The notes beneath the pieces were generated by a model. It did no database searches. It had not been told where the DNA came from and saw only the letters and a program-made list of their open reading frames with translations. The position numbers were made by a program, and so were the translations under genes. Positions 1 to 5,231 of a stretch of DNA of 8,969 bases are shown here, piece after piece (position 1 is the first letter of the stretch; each line of letters opens with the position of its first letter). The stretch lies in the NCBI GenBank assembly GCA_041740975.1, contig JBGSKV010000097.1, positions 1 to 8,969 of the forward strand, written 5' to 3'. This stretch comes from JBGSKV01 sp041740975 (GTDB taxonomy: Bacteria > Bdellovibrionota_B > Oligoflexia > Oligoflexales > JALZUQ01).

Positions 1-319
1 ATGCCGTAAATACTGGTGCAAGTTCGCGCGACAATGCCAAACTCGCGGCAGCGCCAATCATGGACTCAGCTCCAAAAATTCTAAAGATGTATCCCATTTG
101 ATAACCGAAACTGGCACCAATCATAAATGCCGCCAAAACAATAACACCGACACTGTGATTGCCGACGAAGTGCATTTGCTTTGAAAGTAAAAGAAAATTG
201 AGAGGTGGATTGAAACAGCGTCGAAACGTTTCTTCGACAAATTTCAAATATCCCCCCAATTTTTCAATGAGGCGAAAGAATTTGAGAACATAGTGTCCGA
301 TGATATTGATGGGATTCAT
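1..319 (-). CDS. mlaE: MlaE/YrbE-family ABC transporter permease, N-terminal part (runs off left edge)
   Basis: Reading leftward from the ATG at 319 gives 106 codons with no stop before the window edge. The protein starts MNPINIIGHYVLKFF. Residues 1-55 look like a cytoplasmic/interfacial N-terminal helix region. A hydrophobic segment follows at about residues 57-76 (GVIVLAAFMIGASFGYQMG). The visible end contains a Gly/Ala-rich stretch and then LSRELAPVFTA, which matches the conserved RELxPVxTA signature of MlaE permeases. Family knowledge: MlaE is the inner-membrane permease of the Mla ABC system, which moves phospholipids between inner and outer membrane, normally with an MlaF ATPase and an MlaD substrate-binding protein. 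Those partners would be expected further left, outside the window. An AAGGA ribosome-binding site lies 6 nt before the ATG. About 40% of a typical 260-residue permease is visible. The alternative is a paralogous Mce-linked permease of the same family. Confidence 0.85.
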   Translation of the reverse strand, partial: MNPINIIGHYVLKFFRLIEKLGGYLKFVEETFRRCFNPPLNFLLLSKQMHFVGNHSVGVIVLAAFMIGASFGYQMGYIFRIFGAESMIGAAASLALSRELAPVFTA

Positions 320-342
320 CTAAAATCCTTTTTCTTCTTTTT

Positions 343-348
343 ATTATA
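343..348 (-). promoter_or_regulatory. Probable -10 box of the mlaE-like gene
   Basis: On the minus strand this is a perfect TATAAT. It lies 24 bp upstream of the ATG at 319, leaving a short leader that contains an AAGGA Shine-Dalgarno. No good -35 hexamer is found 16-18 bp further upstream, where the sequence belongs to the arm of the palindrome at 359-420. The -10 call is by sequence match only. Confidence 0.5.
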
Positions 349-358
349 CATCTGCTTT

Positions 359-420
359 TCAGGGGACAGCTACTTCTGTAGATTGCGAATTCGCGATTTA
401 CAAAAGTAGTTGTCTCCTGA
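359..420. repeat. 62-bp near-perfect palindrome (REP/MITE-like hairpin)
   Basis: The two 31-nt halves pair around the axis at 389/390 with one mismatch (376 C opposite 403 A) and four G-T wobbles as read on the plus strand. The outer arms carry GGGGACAGCTAC on the left and GTAGTTGTCTCC on the right. The centre is TTGCGAATTCGCGA. A GGGGACAG end with a long hairpin is reminiscent of REP-type elements mobilised by Y1 (RAYT) transposases. That resemblance is from memory and no transposase gene lies in the window. It could also act as a divergent-gene insulator or a protein-binding palindrome. Confidence 0.75.
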
Positions 421-427
421 CTAAAAA

Positions 428-443
428 GGGGAATCATGTCCCC
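428..443. repeat. Short GGGGA/TCCCC inverted repeat next to the long palindrome
   Basis: A 5-bp perfect stem (GGGGA, 428-432; TCCCC, 439-443) encloses a 6-nt loop. The right arm reads TGTCCCC, the complement of the GGGGACA found at the edge of the palindrome at 359-420. The two structures may therefore be parts of one composite repeat of about 85 bp (359-443). That association is inference. Confidence 0.4.
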
Positions 444-576
444 AGATTTACATTGAAATCGAGGCGGACCTAGTATCGCATTTTAGCGGACCCAACCCGC
501 CACTTCTCTAACTACCTGATTTCACTGATATTACAAAAATGTTTTAAAGTCTTGCCGCATACCCCCGACAACCACC

Positions 577-613
577 TTGAAATCTAGAGTCAATTTTTTG
601 ACTCCAGTTTCAA
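577..613 (+). promoter_or_regulatory. Leader hairpin in front of the VWA gene
   Basis: A perfect 7-bp stem (GAGTCAA 587-593 with TTGACTC 598-604) has a TTTT loop. It is extended outward by TC/GA and TTGAAA/TTTCAA (577-582 with 608-613), with small internal interruptions. It ends 4 nt before the AGAGGAG ribosome-binding site at 618-624 of the gene starting at 633. No T-run follows, so it is not a conventional terminator. It could be an RNA leader structure affecting translation or stability, or a dyad operator. Confidence 0.45.
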
Positions 614-632
614 ACTTAGAGGAGTTAAAGGT

Positions 633-1841
633 ATGTTTTCCAGATCACTGGTATTGGCCGTTATTTTCGCAATCGTGAACAACTGCGGTAGTGTTGAGTT
701 TTCGGGTGCCTCGGTAGGCACGATCGATAATGAAACGCCACCTCTTCCGCCTAGCTCAGAAAACCAAACGCCGGGGACACCCGTCGAGCCGCCAGTCGTG
801 CCGCCCGTTCCGCCTGCTCCATTCTCTTTAATCAATTGGTACTGGCAATGCGCATCACAACCTGATGTACCTACAGCCGGCCAATCTGAAAAGGTCATGA
901 CGGGCGCTGATCAGCTTTCCGAAGCCGACTTCGAACGCTTGATCGGCTCCAAATTTGTATTCAGCGGTCGCCTTTGCCCACCTTCATTGGCAAAGCGTGA
1001 CGTGGTTTTCGTGATCGACGTTTCTGGATCAATGGACAACCTCAGCACGGTGGGCGCTTCCGGAAATCGTACCGGCAATGATTTGTTTATCAATGGTTCT
1101 TGCGGCCGATATGATGCCATTAAATCTATAGCCGATGCTGCACAAGGTGAAGATATTCGCTTCGGTTTAGTGACTTTCGCAGATACTATTAAAAACAACT
1201 CGACCAGCTTTTATAGCAACTTGGCCGAAATCGAAGCTAAGTTCAATAAACCACTTGTGAACGTGGTTTGTGATGGAAATGGCGGAACGAACTTCACGCA
1301 AGCCCTTCGCGGTGCAGAAGATTTGTTTGCCAATCACGGTCGCCCTGATGCGCTGGTCAAAGAAGTTTATCTGATCTCGGATGGCGCACCTAGCCCGACT
1401 TCGGCAAATGGCATTACGGAAGCCACTCTTTTGAAAACTAATGGCGTTCGTATAGCAACCGCCTTGCTTCAAGGAAACTCTGATACGAACCCGGCGCATT
1501 TAGAGCAACAAATCGCCAGCAAAGATGACCTTGGTGTGCCTTACCATGCGACGGTTCAAAATGCGCAAGACTTGGCTGCGTCCTTAGCGGCACTTGCAGT
1601 GAACAAAATCACAAGTGCTTCGATGAAATACCGCCCTATCGGGGCTGACGAAGCCGCTTGGTCGGATGTTGACTTGATGGCGCATTTGACTGGGTTCAAC
1701 TTTAAATTTGAAGCCTTTAAAATCACGGAAGAACTGGCTCCCTTCGGTCTTGAAGCTCTTTTCACTTACAGCGACAAATATGGTAATATAGTGGAAAGTA
1801 AAGGCGAACTTAAATGGAATCTTTCTGGGTTGACTCGCTAA
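633..1841 (+). CDS. Secreted/lipoprotein-like von Willebrand factor A domain protein
   Basis: This is a 402-residue protein preceded by AGAGGAG 8 nt before the ATG. Residues 1-17 form a hydrophobic export signal that ends at Cys18 (AIVNNC). This could be a lipoprotein site, but the -1/-2 Asn-Asn is a poor lipobox, so lipidation is uncertain. Residues 35-64 are a Pro-rich linker. The VWA domain spans about 121-325, starting RDVVFVIDVSGSM. The metal-ion-dependent adhesion site looks complete: D129, S131 and S133 (DxSxS), T219 in GGTNF, and D250 in LISDGAP. Cysteines at 73, 115, 157 and 213 could form disulfides outside the cytoplasm. Residues 326-402 are an uncharacterised C-terminal extension. 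Family knowledge: such domains bind protein ligands through a divalent metal. The ligand and role here are unknown. The stop overlaps the next gene by 28 nt, suggesting coupled translation with the TPR-like protein. Confidence 0.88.
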   Translation: MFSRSLVLAVIFAIVNNCGSVEFSGASVGTIDNETPPLPPSSENQTPGTPVEPPVVPPVPPAPFSLINWYWQCASQPDVPTAGQSEKVMTGADQLSEADFERLIGSKFVFSGRLCPPSLAKRDVVFVIDVSGSMDNLSTVGASGNRTGNDLFINGSCGRYDAIKSIADAAQGEDIRFGLVTFADTIKNNSTSFYSNLAEIEAKFNKPLVNVVCDGNGGTNFTQALRGAEDLFANHGRPDALVKEVYLISDGAPSPTSANGITEATLLKTNGVRIATALLQGNSDTNPAHLEQQIASKDDLGVPYHATVQNAQDLAASLAALAVNKITSASMKYRPIGADEAAWSDVDLMAHLTGFNFKFEAFKITEELAPFGLEALFTYSDKYGNIVESKGELKWNLSGLTR

Positions 1842-2866
1842 AGCGTTACCTTACAAACTTAAAAAGGATTGTTGAGACCCCAAGGATTGTCGCCTTTTTC
1901 TTAGTTTTTTCTTTTTTACCAAATAACCTATCCCATGCTCAGAATAACGCTTGTTTTGCACTCGTTTCGGGAGCCATGGTCGTTGACGTCAATAACTGCA
2001 GCAAAATTGAACCAGAATCCTATTTTGGCGCACGCGCCCGATCAGAACTTAGTTGGATCAAGGACCTCGATAAAGTTGGCAAAGCTCAGCTATATGACAA
2101 TTATCGGGGCGTCTTGGTGACCGGCATTGTGGTAAATTCTAAAGCAGTCAAAAAAGATCAGAAAAATTCTTCGGGAGCTTTGGCAGGCGAAACCATCAAA
2201 ATCTTTATGCCGAAAACTAAAGTGGCTTGTAAGAACTTTATCGGCCATCGAATTTCAATTGAACTGGACCAAAAATGTTGTACGGGCGGCAGCCAAACGC
2301 CTTGTCTACTGCAGACGTCCTATGTCGCGAAACGATTCTTTAATAGCGGCAAAGCTCCTAAAGATTCGCCAGTCTTTCAAAACCCGGATGATCGAACGGA
2401 ACCGACCACTCGCGTCCAAGAAGATGCTGATAAGTTATATAAGATGGGCAAGTTCGATAAAGCGTCCGTCGTTTATTCTCGAGCGTTTAAAGATGGCAAG
2501 CTGAATATTGATGGTCACTTTCGCTTTGCCAATAGCTTACGAAACTTGGATCGTTGCCCGATGGCTATTAAGCCGCTTGATATCGTCAATAAACGATTCA
2601 ATAAAGGTAACTACTGGCCTCAGAATGAAATGATCGTGCGCCAATCCGTACTCCTCTTGGCTCGCTGCTACGCGAAGATGAACAAACCGGCGGAAGCGAC
2701 CCTAGTCCTCAATGGTTTTTTGAACCAGCCTCAAAAGTATGAAAACGAAATCAAAACAGCTCTGACCCACAAAGACTTTGGTTGGATTAGAACCTCAAAG
2801 GAATACACGGATTTTAAAGAATCCGCCTACGACATTATCAATCGAAAGCCTTTGCTCGACAATTAA
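1814..2866 (+). CDS. Exported hypothetical protein with C-terminal TPR-like region
   Basis: This is a 350-residue protein with no function I recognise. The N-terminus has an unusually long basic region (about 23 residues), then a hydrophobic core (IVAFFLVFSFL, 25-35) and a likely signal peptidase I site after LSHA (residue 42). Residues 43-175 form a Cys-containing domain (C47, C62, C139, C155, C156, C164) with several beta-like stretches. From about 196 to 320 the sequence looks alpha-helical and TPR-like: ADKLYKMGKFDKASVVYSRA (205-224) fits a TPR helix pair, and further helices follow (HFRFANSLRNLDRCPMAIKPL, SVLLLARCYAKMNKPAEATLVL). The ATG at 1814 lies inside the VWA gene, with AAGG 9 nt upstream. 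No other standard in-frame start precedes the signal core. It probably works in the periplasm with the VWA protein, since TPRs are protein-interaction modules. That pairing is inferred from the overlap alone. Confidence 0.8.
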   Translation: MESFWVDSLKRYLTNLKRIVETPRIVAFFLVFSFLPNNLSHAQNNACFALVSGAMVVDVNNCSKIEPESYFGARARSELSWIKDLDKVGKAQLYDNYRGVLVTGIVVNSKAVKKDQKNSSGALAGETIKIFMPKTKVACKNFIGHRISIELDQKCCTGGSQTPCLLQTSYVAKRFFNSGKAPKDSPVFQNPDDRTEPTTRVQEDADKLYKMGKFDKASVVYSRAFKDGKLNIDGHFRFANSLRNLDRCPMAIKPLDIVNKRFNKGNYWPQNEMIVRQSVLLLARCYAKMNKPAEATLVLNGFLNQPQKYENEIKTALTHKDFGWIRTSKEYTDFKESAYDIINRKPLLDN

Positions 2867-2871
2867 TTTCT

Positions 2872-2907
2872 GTGCTATATCAGCACTTCAACGGACACCT
2901 TGAAGTG
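2872..2907 (+). promoter_or_regulatory. Two overlapping hairpins in the bolA-family leader
   Basis: Hairpin A pairs GTGCT (2872-2876) with AGCAC (2882-2886). Hairpin B pairs CACTTCAA (2884-2891) with TTGAAGTG (2900-2907), an 8-bp perfect stem with an 8-nt loop. They share bases 2884-2886, so full formation of one competes with the other. The right arm of B overlaps the purine-rich GAAGTGAGA that would be the ribosome-binding site for the ATG at 2919. Neither is followed by a T-run. Translational control is possible but inferred. Both could also be part of a weak terminator region of the upstream gene. Confidence 0.4.
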
Positions 2908-2918
2908 AGATAATTGCC

Positions 2919-3146
2919 ATGATTTCTAAAGACCAACTTGTTGCAAAAATTTTAGAAAACTTTCCTGACGCGAAAGTTTTAGCTACCGACCTCACCGGTG
3001 GGGGCGATCATTGGCAGTTATCGGTGACCGCGAAAGAATTCGAAGGCCTTAGCATGGTCCAACAACATCAGCTAGTTTATAAAGCTTTAGGATCTTGGGT
3101 ACGAAAAGAGATCCACGCGCTGACCTTAAATACCAAAGCTACTTAG
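2919..3146 (+). CDS. BolA/IbaG-family protein
   Basis: This is a 75-residue protein, the short size typical of IbaG-like members rather than the roughly 105-residue BolA of E. coli. It matches the family from end to end: an N-terminal helix (KDQLVAKILENF), the DLTGGGDHWQLSV strand-turn with His31, the KEFEGLSMVQQHQLVYKALG segment, and the C-terminal EIHALTLNT containing the family's invariant His (His66). Family knowledge: these proteins pair with monothiol glutaredoxins to hold or transfer 2Fe-2S clusters, and BolA relatives also affect envelope and stress responses. No glutaredoxin gene is visible nearby. The gene starts 52 bp after the TPR-like gene with a weak GAAGTGAGA ribosome-binding site. 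Readthrough from the upstream pair is possible. It converges on argS across a 108-bp inverted-repeat element. Confidence 0.88.
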   Translation: MISKDQLVAKILENFPDAKVLATDLTGGGDHWQLSVTAKEFEGLSMVQQHQLVYKALGSWVRKEIHALTLNTKAT

Positions 3147-3152
3147 TTATCC

Positions 3153-3260
3153 TCCGTCATTCGGAACCGTGGACGAAGGATCTCCTTGTCTCTGCCACAT
3201 TCGTAAGGAGATTCTTCGCTCCCGTTCGACGTCTCGCTTGACCCGGCTCTGAATAACGGA
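3153..3260. repeat. 108-bp imperfect inverted-repeat element between convergent bolA and argS
   Basis: The outer arms are 17 bp: 3153-3169 (TCCGTCATTCGGAACCG) against 3244-3260, matching at 13-14 positions once reverse-complemented. The inner arms are 3172-3187 (GACGAAGGATCTCCTT) against 3205-3221, whose complement reads GAGCGAAGAATCTCCTT. The centre is 3188-3204. The right half carries about 20 extra bases between inner and outer arm (3222-3243). The sequence style (GTCATTC...GAAG.ATCTCC) resembles short dispersed palindromic repeats seen in many bacterial genomes. That comparison is from memory. There is no coding potential beyond a shadow frame. By position it may act as a bidirectional terminator or transcript-end stabiliser. 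Confidence 0.65.
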
Positions 3261-3263
3261 CTT

Positions 3264-5060
3264 TTACATTCTCTCAATTGTGGGGATTCCCAAAAGACTA
3301 AGTCCCTTCGCAAGCGTCTTGCCAAAGCTCTCAATGACCGCTAGGCGAACCTGCAGGGCCGGATCGTCCGGATTTTTCAGGATGGGAACATTAGCGTAAT
3401 AACGATTAAATTCTTTACTCATATTGAACAAATGCCCGCAAAGGGCCGTCGGGTAGTAATTTTCACACGACTGTAAAACGATCTTATTAAAGTCATAAAA
3501 ATAACGCAGCAACGCGAACTCTTCGTCTTTGACGATTAACTCAAAATTGTCGTACTTCGGTTTGAAACCAAGATCTGCTGCTTTACGAAGTACAGATTGA
3601 GCTCGCGAATAACTATACATTAAGTACGGTCCGGTGTTGCCTTCGAAGCTGAGCCAATCTTTGATTTGAAAAATAATTTCTTTTTTCGGATCCGTACTGA
3701 GCATCCCATAGCGAATAGCACAAAGCGCCAAACGGTGGGCGGCTTCCGCAATCTCGTCAGTTGTCCACTTATCCTGGTATTTTTCAAGATAAGTTCCCAG
3801 CTCTTTCAGGATTTCGTCACGTACCAATGTAAAATGGACAGCGCTACCTTTGCGGGTCGACATTTTGCCGTCAGGTAGTCGCACGAAAGCGTAACTCAGG
3901 TGATAACAGTCTTTGGCCTGCGGAAACCCCATGCGCTCTAAAGTCGCAAAAACCTGCTGAAAATGGCGATTTTGCTCGGCTGCGACCACATAGATCGAAC
4001 GATCCACTTTGTATTTATCAAATTTGCGGCGGGCTAAAGCCAGATCTTTCGTCGCATAAAGCGTCGCACCATTGGACTTGCGCAGCATGCAAAATCCAAG
4101 ATCTTTATCATCTAAACTTAACCCTACGGCACCTTGATCAACTTTAAAAACACCTTTTGCAAGAAACTCTTCGACAATCTGCTGGCTCTCTTCCGTCATT
4201 TCGGATTCGAAAAAATAATGATCAAAACGGCTATCGAGCCATTTATACATATTCAGGAAATGCTCCATACACCAAGCTTTGGTTTCAAGCCATTTGGTGT
4301 AGTACTCACCTTTCCCGGCTTCCAGTTCATGATGAACGGCGCCTATTTCGGCAAGAAGCTTCGCTTTTGTAGTCTCGTCGGCTTCGGCCACTTCTTTTTT
4401 GGCACCAACGTAAGCTTGTTCGAGGGCTTCGACGCGCTCTTCTTCGCCCCCCGGATCCTTAAGCTTGTGTTTGACCCAGTACCATAGGCACTCGGCAATA
4501 TGCGTGCCTTCATCGCCAATATAATTGACGGGCATAACGTTGAAGCCACAGTACTGGTAGATGCGGCAAAGGCTATCGCCCAAGCAAACATTGCGAACGT
4601 GACCAATATGAAAAACTTTATGCGTATTCGGTTGAGAGTATTCGATCATGACATTTTTCTTGGCGGGAATGGCATATCCCGGCTTATCAAAATAAGCGCC
4701 TGATTTGAGAAGCGGCAGAATATACGTTGCCAAGACTTTTTGGCGAATCTTGAAGTTTAAAAATCCCTTCAGAATATTGGTCGATTCTATCCAGTTGTTT
4801 TTAGGGTTGGCATTGATGGCCGAAGAAAGCACCTCGGCAACCGCGTCCGGCGATTTTTTGAGAGGCTTCGCAAAACGGAAACACGGGAAAGCATAGTCCC
4901 CCCACTCTCGTTGCGGTGGCTGCGATATGCTTGCGGCGATTTCGGATGCAGACATCCCAAGCTCAGCAAGCGATTGGGGAAACGCCGATTGCAGCGCCAG
5001 TTCAATAGCCTGGCTCATTTCGGCAACGGCAACATCAGGGCAATGAAATTTCTCAGTCAT
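3264..5060 (-). CDS. argS: Arginyl-tRNA synthetase
   Basis: This cytoplasmic class I enzyme charges tRNA-Arg with arginine using ATP. The numbering below counts from the upstream GTG (600 residues). Residues about 14-110 are the ArgRS N-terminal additional domain (WGDYAFPCFRFAK). The Rossmann catalytic core has MIEYSQPNTHKVFHIGHVRN with the HIGH box at 153-156, and SNGATLYATKDLALARRKFD at 331-350. The KMSKS loop is KMSTR (401-405) in DGKMSTRKGS. The C-terminal anticodon-binding DALR domain spans about 465-600 and ends LSLLGIPTIERM. A charged, probably coiled-coil insertion occupies about 205-255. Length is normal for the family. The start is uncertain: ATG at 5060 or GTG at 5066 (adds Met-His). 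A weak AAGAGA motif sits about 10 nt from the ATG and about 4 nt from the GTG, and ATG is preferred. The gene is single, convergent with bolA and divergent from comM. Confidence 0.97.
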   Translation of the reverse strand: MTEKFHCPDVAVAEMSQAIELALQSAFPQSLAELGMSASEIAASISQPPQREWGDYAFPCFRFAKPLKKSPDAVAEVLSSAINANPKNNWIESTNILKGFLNFKIRQKVLATYILPLLKSGAYFDKPGYAIPAKKNVMIEYSQPNTHKVFHIGHVRNVCLGDSLCRIYQYCGFNVMPVNYIGDEGTHIAECLWYWVKHKLKDPGGEEERVEALEQAYVGAKKEVAEADETTKAKLLAEIGAVHHELEAGKGEYYTKWLETKAWCMEHFLNMYKWLDSRFDHYFFESEMTEESQQIVEEFLAKGVFKVDQGAVGLSLDDKDLGFCMLRKSNGATLYATKDLALARRKFDKYKVDRSIYVVAAEQNRHFQQVFATLERMGFPQAKDCYHLSYAFVRLPDGKMSTRKGSAVHFTLVRDEILKELGTYLEKYQDKWTTDEIAEAAHRLALCAIRYGMLSTDPKKEIIFQIKDWLSFEGNTGPYLMYSYSRAQSVLRKAADLGFKPKYDNFELIVKDEEFALLRYFYDFNKIVLQSCENYYPTALCGHLFNMSKEFNRYYANVPILKNPDDPALQVRLAVIESFGKTLAKGLSLLGIPTIERM

Positions 5061-5186
5061 ATGCACTTATCTCTTTTCGGTCAAAAGTCATAGGACGCCA
5101 TCCTAGCTTATTTTCACGCAGGGATCACCCGGGAATCCAAACTGAGCTAGCCCACTGAACATGGCCTCATGGATGGGTCACTTACT

Positions 5187-5204
5187 GACTTTATGGGACT
5201 TTAT
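5187..5204 (+). repeat. Tandem GACTTTAT direct repeats upstream of comM
   Basis: Two identical GACTTTAT octamers (5187-5194 and 5197-5204) start 10 bp apart, about one DNA helical turn. They lie 27 bp before the comM start. They could be a binding site or overlap a promoter, but no clear -10/-35 pair was found. It is a weak call. Confidence 0.25.
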
Positions 5205-5215
5205 TAAACCTATAG

Positions 5216-5224
5216 AGGAGGTGA
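5216..5224 (+). promoter_or_regulatory. Very strong ribosome-binding site of comM
   Basis: AGGAGGTGA is a full complement to the 16S rRNA 3' end, 7 nt before the ATG at 5232. It fixes that start and is much stronger than the other ribosome-binding sites in this window, implying efficient translation when comM is transcribed. Confidence 0.8.
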
Positions 5225-5231
5225 AAAATTT

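Larger units (their letters stand above)
320..632. other. Gene-free intergenic region between divergent mlaE-like and VWA genes
   Basis: No credible coding sequence is seen here on either strand. It contains the mlaE -10 box (343-348), a 62-bp palindrome (359-420), a GGGGA/TCCCC hairpin (428-443), two GCGGACC direct repeats (464-470 and 486-492, start-to-start distance 22 bp) and a leader hairpin (577-613). A TGaTATTAC stretch at 526-534 could be an extended -10 for the rightward gene, but it has no convincing -35, so the rightward promoter is not assigned. Confidence 0.7.

Noticed and set aside
1882..1917. AAGG...CCTT plus T-rich tract looking like an intrinsic terminator
   Set aside because: The stem is only 4 bp, and the T-rich tract encodes the Phe/Leu-rich signal peptide core of the TPR-like protein.
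3143..3334. 63-residue minus-strand open frame over the repeat and the argS end
   Set aside because: It covers the inverted-repeat element and runs out of frame into argS. It has no ribosome-binding site or family resemblance.
4134..4487. 117-residue plus-strand open frame inside argS
   Set aside because: It is antisense to the conserved ArgRS core. Its Phe-rich composition is what antisense of a Lys/Glu-rich gene gives.
5091..5105. TAGGA/TCCTA inverted repeat upstream of argS as a T-box or attenuator
   Set aside because: It is a 5-bp stem with a 5-nt loop. There is no T-box consensus and no terminator/antiterminator pair, so it is too weak to assign.
5121..5153. tRNA-like words on the minus strand (TAGCTCAG followed by GGATTCCCGGG) upstream of argS
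   Set aside because: The D-arm-like and T-arm-like words are adjacent, with no anticodon arm between them and no acceptor stem, so no cloverleaf can form.
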